Source: Bryopsis sp. KO-2023 (taxonomy: Eukaryota > Chlorophyta > Ulvophyceae > Bryopsidales > Bryopsidaceae). From it: a DNA stretch of 64,000 bases. Of the stretch, positions 47,946-60,284 are shown in pieces. Below the pieces are notes generated by a model. The model did no database searches and was not told where the DNA came from. It was given only the letters and a program-made list of their open reading frames with translations. The position numbers and the translations under genes were made by a program. Numbering within the stretch: the first letter of the stretch is position 1; each line of letters starts with the position of its first letter. The stretch covers positions 3,286,001 through 3,350,000 of the forward strand of contig BSYQ01000009.1 in NCBI GenBank assembly GCA_030272585.1. Reading direction: 5' to 3'.

Positions 47946-50477
47946 TTACCTGGGAAAACGGCCAGGTAACAGTTTCGACGCCCATATCAATGGGATGAAA
48001 CGGATTGCTTTTTCACAGAGGGAAGACGGCCAATGGAAAAGAATATAGGGTTTAGATCTATATTTAGATCTGGCAAAGACGGCCTGGTGGGATCGGGTGT
48101 AACTGTAATTGTGTTATTCGAATTTGCTGCAGGCCATGCAGGGAAGGTGAATGTATCGTGAATTACCAAACAGGTGTCCTCTTTTTGTTCAGTATTTTCG
48201 GTGTTGGGGTTTTGCACCCGCGATTGTTCAGATTTCAGTTTCAGTTTCTGAGAGCTTGCAGGTTTTTTAAATATATTTTTGCAGCCACCACAAGGTGTCA
48301 ATAATGTAAGTGTTGAACTGCACCCTCTCCTTCCTTGAACAAGGTTTGAGGGGGCTGTAGAAAACTCCGTTCGTTTTCGACTGTGGTCACTTTCCCTGGT
48401 CCGATTTTCTGTCAGTCTCCAAAGAATCAATAAAAAGCCATCTGCTGCCCAATATTTCTCCTCGGGTCCATTCTCTTCTCAGATTTATCAAATCCTGCCC
48501 TTGAAAGTAGCTGAAAAGATCATAATGCTTTTAGTGGCAGGAAGGAAGATTGTAGATGGAAAACACATCTTTTTGGTTTTCCCTCCAAGTACTACGGTAG
48601 CACCTGGAGGGAAACTACCCAGTGTCAGTCACTGATCAAGACACTCCAGTTACTTTCAACCTGATTGCCAATATGCATGCTTCTACCACAGTAAAACAAG
48701 AACAGAAATTCTTGGGAAAGGATTTTCCTTGTGATCACATCATCCTGTAAGGTACAAGGTTTACAGGGTGTGATTTTATGAAAGTCAGCGTGATGAAGAA
48801 AACGCAACTTTTACTCTGTCAAGTGCAGGGCACTTCCAGCCAACGACCAGGAAATGGAAAAGTATCCAATTTACGGTTTTTTGATACCCTGCTTCATCGA
48901 TGCGAAGCAAAATGTGTGCATATCGACCCGCAAAGTTGTATGACCTTCCTCTTTCCACAACCGACCACGTTTGTATAGGCCACACTGAACATAGGAAACG
49001 TGATCTGTTCAGACTCCAGAAAAAGGACCAGTTTAGTTTCGGACCATTAGATCAGCTCCAAGTGTATGACCGAAAATGAAAATCTCACCAAAAGAATTAA
49101 ACGAATTCTCACAACCTCCCAAAGTGCATCGCACCAGTTGGTCGTCCACCCCCCCCCCCGGCACAAATCGCACAAGCGATTTGTTTTTTTACACCACACT
49201 CTTGTGTTGACAAGGAAATTTACAATTGACTACATAACCATACTGCATCAACTCTCTAACCCTGCTGGTTGCTGCTGTGTGTCTCCAGCAGCACAACCTG
49301 TTGTTCCAATAGCGTCAACCCTACCCAATGATATATTTGTCTGTTAATTGTCTATGTGATAATATATGTCCTGACCTCTTCATCAACTTTCATTCGTTTT
49401 CTTTGATTTTGTGCTTTTTTTTGTGCTTTTTTTTTGTGCGAACCTCCCTTTGTGTGTGTAAACCCTTGATTCTGATTTCAACCTGCTAAGCCTCCTCCCC
49501 CCCAAAAAACCATAACCTGTCTATGGAGGAACCCTGTACACAGAGCCGCTTTCCATTTTTGCCTCGGTGTTTGTTTTATTCATAAACTGATATGATGACA
49601 GGCTACCCCCCCCCATCAAAACCCCACAACTGAGAATCACTTTCACCAAATCACTGCCAACTTCTCCCTACAACTTTTCCAATTGAAAGAAAAAGAGCCA
49701 AAAAAAAAAAGCAACACGAAAAGAAAAAAAAAAAGCGAAAACGAAAAAAGAAACGAAAGGAAAAACCACCCTCCCGCAACAAGCCGACCGGAAAAAAAAT
49801 CCCGAGTTTTAATTCATGAGCTATATACAGACTCCCCACCGAATTGGTGGAAAGGAAAATCATTGCTCTATGAACCTGCTGTTAAAAAAAGAGCTGCCAA
49901 CCCGTGTTGGGCAGCTCGTCTTTTCACACCCATTTTTCAGGTGTGAAAACCTAAAAACTCCCCGAAATTTCGTGGGTTTTGAAATTTCGCCCATATTTCG
50001 GATACAACCCTGTTCTCTTTCTTTTTTTTGTTAATCCAAAAAAAAAAAAGTCACTAAAACAAAAACTACGTCCAAGGGGGTGGAAACTTTGCCACTCGAT
50101 CCCTAACAACTGTTAATTTGTTTTTCTTTTTGCTATATATAAACCTGATCGATACTCCCCCCACATGATTCATACACGTATTATAGATATAAAAAGAACG
50201 TACAAACTGCTATGATTGGCAATAAACTAAGCCATACTAAATTATACTAGTATAACAGTACTGTTATATGAATATAAAAAAACAAAAAAAACAAAACAAA
50301 AACATAAGGGAAAAAAAAAAAGGATAATTACCCCAGCTGTATGTTTCAAAGCTTTCTCTTCTCTCCCCCTCCCCCCCCCTTCTTTCTCCAGAAAAAAACA
50401 GAAAGCCCTTCTGTACCTCTCTTCCCCCAATACATATTTTTTCTCTCTTTTTTTTGCAGCCCTTCTGTAACTCCTGT
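47946..50477. other. Intergenic region, mS33 / coiled-coil gene
   Basis: 2.5 kb between convergent 3' ends. No gene recognised. The stretch from about 49000 to 50450 is markedly G-poor on the + strand, with many C, T and A runs. Confidence 0.45.
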
Positions 50478-51230
50478 TCATTTACCTCTTCTCTTGGAGC
50501 CCTCCACTCCACCTTTTCCTCTCCTATTACTTTTCTTCTGCGACCCAGCCAACTTCGAATTCAACACTGCCCTTTCCTCTTTCAGCCTACCGCACTCCTC
50601 CCTCAACTCACGTTTCACACGGTTGGAATGAGACAGCCTCTCATGAAACATTTCACACTCAACAGTCAACCTCGTCTTGGCGGTGTCCAAATCTTTCACT
50701 TCCCTGAGCAGCGCCAGGTTTTCCTTCTTGGTGGCATCCAGCTCCATCTTCTGAACCTCCCACAGCCCCTTCAGCTCGTCGAAATCCACTCTGAGTGACA
50801 TCAAGACTTGCACCTCTTCCATTACACAACTGGTATTATTCTTGAGATTGTGCACTTCATCCCTTATTTCCCTTTGGTCATCCAGCAGCGCCCCTTGGGC
50901 TTCGATCAATCGACTGGCCAAGTCAACCGATTGCATTTCGTAAGTCTGCACCCTCAGCAGCAATTCCTGGTTGGTGCTTTCGAGCTCGGTGATTCTATCC
51001 AGCAGGTCGGTTTGACTCTGGTTGGCCTCATACAAACAACTTCTCAGCACTGAAATTTCAGTTTCCAGCTCGGAGGTGTTGCACCTGCCTCCACAGTTTT
51101 CTTCAAAATTGGATTCTTGTAAGAGTGCCTCGTTCTCTTCAGCAATGGACACCTCATCCTCTTGCAGAATGGAGTCCACCAGATGGGTGGATTCGGTGCA
51201 AGGATAGGCAGCTTCGATTGGAGAGTCCAT
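50478..51230 (-). CDS. Long coiled-coil protein of unknown function (single exon, 250 aa)
   Basis: An uninterrupted 250-codon frame starting MDSPIEAAYPCTESTHLVDS. From about residue 50 to 230 it shows heptad-like Leu/Ile/Val spacing with many Glu, Gln, Lys and Arg (for example LLDRITELESTNQELLLRVQ), a long continuous coiled coil. The C-terminus is strongly basic (KKSNRRGKGGVEGSKRRGK) and could bind nucleic acid or act as a nuclear signal. Such sequences recall kinesin, SMC or Golgi tether coils, but no specific family is recognised. The intron-free structure is unusual for this window. A TATA-like CATATAAG lies upstream at about 51577-51584 (minus). Confidence 0.7.
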   Translation of the reverse strand: MDSPIEAAYPCTESTHLVDSILQEDEVSIAEENEALLQESNFEENCGGRCNTSELETEISVLRSCLYEANQSQTDLLDRITELESTNQELLLRVQTYEMQSVDLASRLIEAQGALLDDQREIRDEVHNLKNNTSCVMEEVQVLMSLRVDFDELKGLWEVQKMELDATKKENLALLREVKDLDTAKTRLTVECEMFHERLSHSNRVKRELREECGRLKEERAVLNSKLAGSQKKSNRRGKGGVEGSKRRGK

Positions 51231-52027
51231 GACACACCTGCGGGCAGTTCGACCAAAAACGGTTGGAACGACCTAATGAATCAACGCTCATGTCTGGAAA
51301 CGTTCGCACAGAACCCATCCGCAAATATACCGCCGCCACACGTGCTCCCCGCGGCTGGTGGGAGCCCGCGGGACTGGCCGCTGCATGCGTCGAACGCGAC
51401 CAGCAGATAGTGGGTGACTGCCTCACTTCCTCCCGTTTGGGCCCGTTCGTCCCAAAAAAAGCTCACTGCCACTGCTGGGAAATCTTACCTTGCTGAGCGT
51501 GCGGAGTCTTTGTGTTTCTCCTGGGGTGCCTGTCCTGAAAGCCACGTTTGATTCGCTCTCCACACCGCAACGCCGACTTATATGCAGGAACAGTGTGTGA
51601 GTCATTCCTACCATAACGGCTGCTGTCCGCTCACTCGTTCTGTCAGAGTTGACCCTTTCGCCACCACCCATTAAATGAATCCCGCTCCAGATCCTCTCTG
51701 CTTTCGCGTTGTTGCAGGGCAGAAACGGGGCAGATATTTTTGAGTGGCAGCGAACTGGGCCTGAGATACCAGCCAATTGGCTTGCAAGCTCCCCAGTGAT
51801 GTACAGCGTTCCGTCTACTTTGGGGGATTCGTGTGAAACTCGGCAGATTTTCGACGGTGTGCAGTCGCGGCACGGAAACACAACGAATATCCTTGCAGTT
51901 TTAGATACGCGCTCTTCCAGATGTGCGGGTGTTTGCTGGGGGTGGACCTCTGTACGCGAGTGGGGACTATCGCGGTCTGTCGAAAGCACGCATTCAATTG
52001 AGGGAAGGAGCGTGTTGAGAAGCTGAC

Positions 52028-52079
52028 GGAACGACCAAGCTTTTCCGCAGCTTTTGCTGTGGAAAAAGCTTGTTCGTCC
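52028..52079. repeat. Imperfect long inverted repeat (hairpin)
   Basis: Two arms of about 24 bases, centred on a TTTT loop, pair almost completely: an AAGCTTTTCCGCAGC side against GCTGTGGAAAAAGCTT, extended outward by GGAACGACC against GTTCGTCC. Could be a cruciform or RNA hairpin, a small MITE remnant or a protein-binding dyad. Confidence 0.6.
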
Positions 52080-52578
52080 CCCCAGTACATTGGGTTCACC
52101 GGAACACGAAACGTTAAGCAACAAAACCAATAACGAATGGCCGAAAACCACACGCCCACGTTTCGTTTGTCTTATTCGACTAAGACGAACGAACGGTGTT
52201 TTCAGTAATAGGGAGTTTCTGGCAAAAATATTGCTTGGAAATTCGTGCCCTTTCGACGGTATTCACAGAAATTCCAACCCTCAGTGTTCGGTCCAGGTTG
52301 ACCTTTCAACACAGAGTACGAATTTCGCTCTCGATGAGGTGAAGGCATTAAAAAAATGTGCCATTCCTGTTGTGGTGTTGGAGCTCCACGCAATTTTGGT
52401 TCCATCGGTCGAAAGTATCTCAACTGGACGCAGACTTGCATCGAGTTGTTCGTAAAAATCACGAAAGAAGGCAGGCGAACAATGCAAACTCGCAGCATGT
52501 CTTGTTTGTGAAAAGCAGCGACCGCGTTTTCTAGGGAGTTCTACACTTTGTGGTGGGTCCTTTTTTTCGGGCCATGAG

Positions 52579-52596
52579 AAAAGAGGTACCTCTTTT
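52579..52596. repeat. Perfect 18-bp palindrome with adjacent half-copy
   Basis: AAAAGAGGTACCTCTTTT is a perfect palindrome. It is followed at once by a further AAAAGAGGTAC half-site (about 52598-52608). This looks like a dyad binding site but no known motif is assigned. Confidence 0.6.
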
Positions 52597-54716
52597 CAAA
52601 AGAGGTACACTGGTGTTGATGGCGTTGGCCATTGAGAAGTGTTCTGAAATCGTGCCCCCCAAAGTGCCACCTGCGAACAAAAAGAGCAGCAAAACAGTCG
52701 GAAGGCAACGAAGCGAGGGGGAGGCAGCCAGAAACTGACAGCGTTGGGGGAAGACTCAATCTCCCGTGCTTACGATGGAAAGAGCACACAGAAATGAAAA
52801 AGGTGTGGGGGTCGATGAAGAACGGCAGTGAACCGCGATGCTTGGTGTTTGTTTTAAAAGAGTCAACCCAAAGTTTCTTCGGAACTATGTTTGTGGGGCG
52901 AGATTTGCGTGGGACGCTGTTATTGGTGGACGCAGATGTTCATCATATGTAATGTGACACAGAATGAAAATTTACTCAGGCGCTGCAAAAATGCGATCGG
53001 AGCTTGGCGTGGTCCCAAAACAAAAAAACTTGAATTTTTTTTGTGGAAATAGTTTTTTTCCCCCCAAAAAGAAAAACATCTTCTATGGAAGGACCCCAAA
53101 ATAAATTCTTAGATGGAAATTGAAGAACACCTCGTTACACAATCTGAGTACATCTGTTCATTCTCTGTTTCCTCCCCCTCGAGATCCAATCACCCACCCA
53201 ATCCAACCTCCCATCCCAATCAATCGATATCAATCCCAGTCTCCCCAAGCTCTCGGGATAAAAACACCCAGTAGCGAAGTCTTGAACAACAGGTAAAATC
53301 ATTTTCTTTTCTTTTTCAAACAAACCCCAACCTCTTTTTTTTTTCTGCTTTTTTCCCCTTTTTGTAGTAAACCGGCATCATATGTGCACCCAAAGCTCAC
53401 CCTCCCTTGTTTTTTTTTTATCCCTTGTAATTTAAAAATCCACAAAATGACACACAAACACGACCCTTTGGGTCCTGGACTTGCCGGCATGAAGAAAAAA
53501 AATATCGAAAAAAAAAAAAAGTCGGCCGAAGATAGGGATGAAACCCCCACAACCCATTGAGCAACCCTTTGCAATCCATAAAACCCCCCTCTCGCCCCCT
53601 TCAGTGCCAAGAAACAAAGAATATCTGCAACAAAAAAACGAAAAAAAACAAACAAACAAACGAATAAATCTGCGAATCAGGTCTTCCCACCCAGAACCCC
53701 TACCCAAATTCTGTTTTTAAGTGAAAAACACACACACACACACGCACACACACACACACAAAAGCTTCCGACATCCACCAAAGACCTCCAACAAACCTCC
53801 TAACTGCCTACAAGTACATTCTTCCCACAAAAATCATCCACCCACACCAAAGCGATGTAAATCACTGGGGGCTAAAAGTGTTTGGAAAAAAAAATACAAC
53901 CGAAAACAAACAAAAAAAACCAAACCGCAATCCCCTCGACCGACCTTTCCCACAAAAGCACATGCACATTTCTCTCTCTGGATTCCTTTTTTTTCTTTTC
54001 TTTTTCTTCCTTTTCTGCATACATTTTTTTCTTCTTTTTTCCTTTTTTTTCTGCAATTTTCCAAGAAACAGGTTTTTTTTTTCCTTAAAAAAAAGACACA
54101 CCCACCCTCTTCTCTTTCCGTCTCCCTTCTTTAAAACCTTTTGTTTTTGCCCCTTTCTTTTTGCTAACTTCTATACATATCATGCAAAAAAATTTCCTTT
54201 CCGTCTTTTGTCTTTCTTCCTTTCAAGAATGTCTGCCCCTTCCACAATACAGATCCCCAAGTCACATCACACAATTTGTTTTTCACATCACACAATTTGT
54301 TTTTCTTTCTCTTTTTTTTTCCTTCACAGCCCCATTCAAATTTTTTTGGTTTTTTTTGGTTTCCTTTTTTTTTTTTTTTCCGTCTCTCTTTGTTCTTTTT
54401 TTCTTTTTGGTGTGTCCGGGGAACAATTCTCTCAGTTCCCGTGGAGAAAAAAAATTCTACAAACAGGAAAAGATTAGCTCTTTTTTTCCCTTTCCCCTTC
54501 TTTTCCAACGTACGTCCTGCACGCTTTCAATTTACCATATACACGCCCCACCCCACCCAACCTTCCTACAAAAACCACACATATACACATCTTCCCCCTT
54601 CCTTTCACAACAACAACAACATGGTCCCCCCCCCCCCTCTCTTCTTCTTCCCAACCCCCCAATCCTTTCCATCAACATTCGGCGGCAAAATGAAGCAGTT
54701 CTTCCAATTGTAGCAG

Positions 54717-57700
54717 TCAACGAGGCGACCCCTCTACTCCCCCTCCCCAATCCTCCCCTGCCTTTTGTTCGATTCTTGCACAATCGGAATCAATCATGAC
54801 CACCCGATCACCGTAGAGATTTCGACCGATCTCATATTTGAGCTTCTCGATCATCTTGGCATCCAGCCCATCCTTCGGCTCACGAACTTGCGTCTCTTTA
54901 TTCGGCGGCATCACAATAACCCGCTGACTTCCCTCCAGCAATGGACTCATGTCGCTCACGGCAAACCCCACTCTCCTCCTACCGCCACCCTCGCTTTCCA
55001 CCAGCGAGGTGGCACCGCACACGATCGTCACTCTCGACATGGGAATCCCCACTTGGCACATCAGAAAACGCAAGGCTTGTGATCGACATGCACGCAGAGG
55101 GGTGACATGAACGATTGGGACGGTGGTGGCACCTCTCGGGCTTTCATCGACTTGCAAGACAATGTTCGCCCGGACCCCAGCCCGTCGAATTTTCCGTTTG
55201 ATCAAATCGCTCAACGCAACTTCATCGGCGGCCGGCTGGGCACCTATGATGGATCATTTGAAAAACGTTGACGATAGCTGTGTTATTAATGAACACACAA
55301 ATCTCCGAACAGAATTTTTTGGTATATGTTTTTTTGGTATGTACGTTGAATTTCATTGATTCATTAATTCCAAAAATGATACTGCCTTCCCACAAAAAAA
55401 AAGTGCATGATGCTAGATGTGACCTATCCCCACATTCTTCCAATCCGAAGCTCAAATCCACACCTTCCCCCAAAAAATAGACGTTAGCGAGAAGAAGCCT
55501 CTATCAAAATCTCCTTTCTGTACCTTTCCGATATTGAATGCAAAACAATCGACACCCTCTCCCCATCCCAAACAGCACACCCAAAACAGGGGCAACATCC
55601 TACCTTTTGACAGTTCCATCAAAATGTGGCAGGGCCCAAAATCAGATGACCCATGCACATCTTTGTACGGCTTCAACAATTTTTGCTCCACTCCCCCAGC
55701 ACCATTTGGAATCCTGTCCAACAGGCTCTGAACTGTCGATTTATCCCAATCTTCATCAATGTGAGCATCGAACGGATCATACAAGACCATATCACCCCCT
55801 GCCCACACAAAGACATCCACCCCAGCACTGCACACAATGAAGTCCAACACGTCAAGGTCGATGCCCTCCTGCTCGATCAGCGAACAAGTCACATCGAAAC
55901 TCAACATGCTCACCACCCCCACGCCCGTCGGGCCCCCCTCCACCTCTAGATTCGATACGGCGACTTTCAAGACGTGCAGGACAGTCCTGGCCGAAGCTTG
56001 GTTATCGAAGCTGAATGCGTATGCTCTGTTTCTCGTTGTAATTCTTGGCTGACGATTCGAGATTTCCTCGTCGACCATCCAATCCCCCCAATCAAATTCC
56101 AGAGCCTGACCGCCCCCCAGACCACCACACAAACTTCCGGGGACCCCGATCAGGTCATTGTTCAAGACATCCATGTGTCCGACATCGCTCATGGACAACA
56201 CGTTCTCTTTGAACGCTTTTTCGTCCCAACTCCCCGAACAGATCGATGCCAAGTTGTTCAGGCTTGCCTTTCTCCTACGTTTTTCCTTCTCAATGCTCTC
56301 CATGTAAACCGAACAGTGAGCGGCCCAAGAATAAGCTACAATGTTTTGCACTCCGTTTTTGCTGTATGCATCCCACAGGCACTCGTCCATCAATATATCA
56401 ACAATGGCTGTGCTGATGTCCGTCAGGTTTCCTTCGTCGACAATCTTGCCATTGTGCAGGGTTGCAACGATATCTTTGGCACAGCCCTTTGAAGAGCTAA
56501 TGACTGGAATTCCACAACCGGCAGCCTCAATAATCGTCAAATCCTTTTCGCCCATGCTGACAAATACACCGTGCATCGACGTGGCCAGGGAGTAAATGTC
56601 TGCCATGTCACTCTGTACACACAGAAATGTGTTACACCCCCACTGCTCCCCAGAAATCCACACTAGCACAACCAATGCTGCAAATTTTACACAAAGCTGG
56701 AGCAACCCTCCCTCCAGCAAAGCAAATCAATCCAAATTCAAGCCAAACAACAAAAGAACCTGATTTAAGTGGAGTTCCAACATCCCTTGAAATAAAAGAA
56801 TTTGGCCATCAAGCTTTTACATGCTTGGGGGCAGACCTGTCTGACTGATGATCTATATACAGGTACAGTACATAAAAGTCTTGCATCCTACCTGTGAGTG
56901 TCTCTTGGGATAGGCTACACTTCCATACAAATCAAGGTCATCCACAAGTTTCAGTACATTCTGAAGAACCGCCCGGCTGTCGCTCCCCATGGAGTCCATC
57001 TTTTCCCGACTCCCCAAGATCAACACCAAATTAGCCATCCCTCTCAAAGCCGGGCAAGCACCAAATGCATTGATCAAGGCAGCAACATTTTCACTGTCGT
57101 TCGGTTGGCAGGCCACCAACACCGGGGGTTTCTTCGGATCCACCAGAAACCTCGAAATTTCGTTGTAGATGGGCGTTTGGTCAAATTTTCCTGTGGGTTG
57201 GAGAGATTCGAGGCTTTGATGAGCATTGATTGAGGTGAAGTCCAGCCCGGGAGGGATCATGGTCATTATCGGAACTCGATGGCCTTGGTGGTGTCGAGCT
57301 GATGACAATTCCTGCATTTTTGTGTCATACCTGCAATCCACACCCCGACCACAATCGTCATAAATCAACCCATGCCCAACGATACTCCCCTAGCAGGCAG
57401 AAATAAAACGTGCTGATTATTATAGAGATGTTGGAGAGGTCTTCGTTATGGTGCAAATTGGAATTGGCTGGAATTTCACGGTGGCCTCATTTGTTTTGGG
57501 AAATTGCAGTTACAATGTGTTGATCGCCAGCATATTATCATTATCGTTATTTTCATTTCCTTTTTCGTTTTTTTTTTTTTTTTCACCCAGGCATACACTC
57601 CCTCATCTTACCATGCAAAAACTGAGCTAGGGTGGTATATTGGTCTACATTTTCCCTTAAAAAAAAAAAAAAAATAGCTAGGAACTCTATTCAATTTCTC

Positions 57701-60284
57701 ACCACTATTGCATTGAAATTTTTGTATGACCACATTCGAAAAATATGAGCCACACTGTTTTTCACTCTTGAGCCATCGAAACTGGTCAATGTTGATACTC
57801 CATTGATTTGCTGCCCTTGAAAAAACTCAAATACCACAATGTAAGCCCCCTCAAACAATGAATTTCTCAGTTTCACTGCTTCATAGCCAATATTTCGTTT
57901 TTTTCAAATAGAAAGGACAATTTCCACAGTTACCACTAAAACTGGATCGTCCTTTCTTCTTAACGTTAAAAACGATGCAACCACATCCAAGAATCTAGAT
58001 TAATCAGCAGGGAGGGTGTATGCCTGGAGATACATATAACGACTGCTTTTACTTATACTTCAAACTTGGGCTCACCCATCATAGAGGGTCCATTTGTCAT
58101 CGATCTCCTCTTGGGAAGAGGAAATAACTACGGCAGCCACATCCAAAGCCCGTTCTTCACCTTCGATCCTTCGACTGATGTTGTATGCCTCTTCGGCCTC
58201 TCGGCGAGTTAACGAACCTTTTTTGAAAAAAAAAAAACAAAAAAGGTCCATTCAGTCCACAGAACACCATCAAACCACCGATCCATTACAAGAGAGGTTA
58301 ACCCCCCCCCCCCCCCTTCTGAAAATTCAATCCCCTCTTCCACCAGAAACACAATGCAAGCAACTACTAAAGACCCCAGATTTCCCACTCAGCTATGTAT
58401 TTCTTGCTGGAGGTGGCAGTATTATTCTCGGTCCAGAACAAGTACCTGCTTTGAGCAGGTCATCCAGTTTATTCCTCCCCAAGGAATGGCCAGTCATGAC
58501 CATGTCTACTCCTAAAGTGTGAGCCATCAAAGCGGCCACCTCCCCTCCATCTGCGTAGTGTCCATGGACAGCATACAATTCACACCCTTCGCCAGCATCT
58601 TCGAGAACCGCTTGCTTCTTTTTTACAACCTCAACCGCATTGTCAGCAAATTCATACACATAAGGCCACAAGTGCTCCTTCCTGAACCACCACAGAAACC
58701 AGCCTCACCGATATCCTTAGTCATTGACACCGAATTAGTCATTAGTACCGATTGGTGGGGGGTGTCCAAGGATTACTAATATCATTGAAGCCAGGGTCAC
58801 TTGATGGATTTTCCCAAGGCCTGAGTGAGACAGAGATAGCTGGCTAGTTGGGCGATTAGTCTTTGTTCCAGCCACCACCAAAAATGAGGAGCCAGTATGT
58901 CCTTAGTGTTTCTGGCACCTCCACCTCAAGTGCCGCAGCACGAGTTCTGCACGTGACATATTAATAAGGTTCACAGTATCTTTCGCAGTATCTGGCCCCA
59001 ACCCCACGGAAAGTCCCGACAGCTCACCTGAGGTACTGGCGGGACGGACCGCAGGGGGCGCGCAGAATGTAGGCACCCCCGTGTTTGCCGGCCGTGTGGA
59101 GCAATGTCTCCTCCTTGAGAGAGCAACAGGCGTCCGCAGCAGGGTCTTCCAGCAATCGCGTCAACAGGTCCACGCGATAGACTCCAGGATGCTGTGCGAG
59201 CGCCTTGGCCAACTCCACGACATATTCGACCTACCCCCGCCACACCAACCGACTCTCAAGCTTTTCGGTTAAAAGCCCAGCGACAGTATCGAAACACCTC
59301 CAAACGCGTCACCCATTCATTGTCGTGACGCTTTTGGGATCTTTGGCTGCGTCCCCTCACCTGATCACCGGTATCGTCGTCTCTTCCCAACTCGACGCCC
59401 ATACCCCGCACCAGCCCGTGCATACTAATCAGGACGATGTGCCGCCTCTTCTCTGTATTTTCCCAATCAATTTGCAGGTCCCTCAAGGTTGGAGACTGGG
59501 CGCCGCTCTCACTTTCCTCATCAAGATAAATTGACCCTTCGGTCGACGTTTCGAAAGGCGACGGGCAGCGTGCGATCGTCACCTCCAGCTTGCAATCGTT
59601 TTCTTTTGTTTGCGTATCTACCTCACGTTCCTTCCCCTCCTCCCCGACCCGATTCGATTCTGGATGCACAGCAGTGGGGCCCACTTCGCCCAAGTTTTCT
59701 GAGCGCTTGAACATAAAAGATCTTCTCTGTTTCATAAACCACACGCGCCACGCGAGGTACTCCGCCCGAGTGTCTTTCACCGTGGCAGGCTCGATTAACG
59801 AAACCTGATGGAGCAACAGCCCGAAAAATAAGCAATAAAAAAAGAAATACTCGAAACAGAACCCACCCAAAGAAACCTGACCGAACGAGCTTTCGGAAAA
59901 TGGAAAGGACCGCGGTGGTGTCAAGGGGTGGGGTTTTTTGGGAATATCTGTAAAAACGTTGGAAAAGGGCCAGACGGACTAAAGTGAACGCTACCTTGCT
60001 CCAGACGTGACGTACGCCCTCTTCGTCCAAACTGAGTATTTCTTTCACGCAATATCTGGACGGGGCGACGCTCTCGGACGCTGCGGGCTCCAAAAAACTG
60101 ACCTCCCCTATCTCTTTGTTGCAACTGTTAGCCTGCGCAGAGATGCAACCAACAGCTGCCGTGAAATTGTGGCGCATGAAAAACAGCACCAAAAACCAAC
60201 GCGAAACAAAAGTGTAACCCTCAGGTCGAAAATACCGACGGCCCCTTCTCGAAAACTCACTAGGGCTTCAACGAAGCTCTCCAT
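54717..60284 (-). CDS. Sucrose-phosphate-synthase-like protein with altered active site (9 exons, 1053 aa)
   Basis: Exons (descending): 60284-60261, 60132-59995, 59804-59361, 59230-59028, 58681-58446, 58217-58076, 57330-56892, 56612-55604, 55243-54717. Full-length plant SPS architecture: short N-terminus (MESFVEAL), the SPSRYCVKEIL segment, a GT-B sucrose synthase/SPS domain (ISMHGLVRGMGVELGRDDDTG, VHGHYADGGEVAAL, TGHSLGRNKLDDLLK, LVLILGSREKM, DLDLYGSVAYPKRH), and the phosphatase-like C-terminal domain ending in LRACRSQALRF. SPS makes sucrose-6-phosphate from UDP-glucose and fructose-6-phosphate. Key positions differ: DTGGQ is DTGDQ, the SRPDxKKN motif reads CQPNDSEN, and the first Glu of E-x7-E is displaced (MGEKDLTIIE). 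It may be a regulatory or inactive form. Confidence 0.9.

Larger units (their letters stand above)
51231..54716. other. Intergenic region with hairpin, palindrome and G-poor tract
   Basis: 51231-52800 is GC-richer, with open frames on both strands, none with a recognisable domain or splice support; part is likely promoter or 5' UTR of the coiled-coil gene. A frame at about 52311-52487 (minus; contains FYEQLDASLRPVEIL) looks protein-like and ends at a donor-like site but could not be extended. 52900-54716 is low complexity, strongly G-poor on the + strand, with a (CA)n tract at about 53728-53760 and no gene. Confidence 0.4.

Noticed and set aside
51423-52151. 242-codon minus-strand frame upstream of the coiled-coil gene
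   Set aside because: No domain, cysteine- and serine-rich random-looking composition; more likely promoter or 5' UTR.
57691-57876. Minus-strand open frame between SPS-like exons
   Set aside because: The flanking exons join in phase and align to SPS (WTLYDG-YDTKM) without it.
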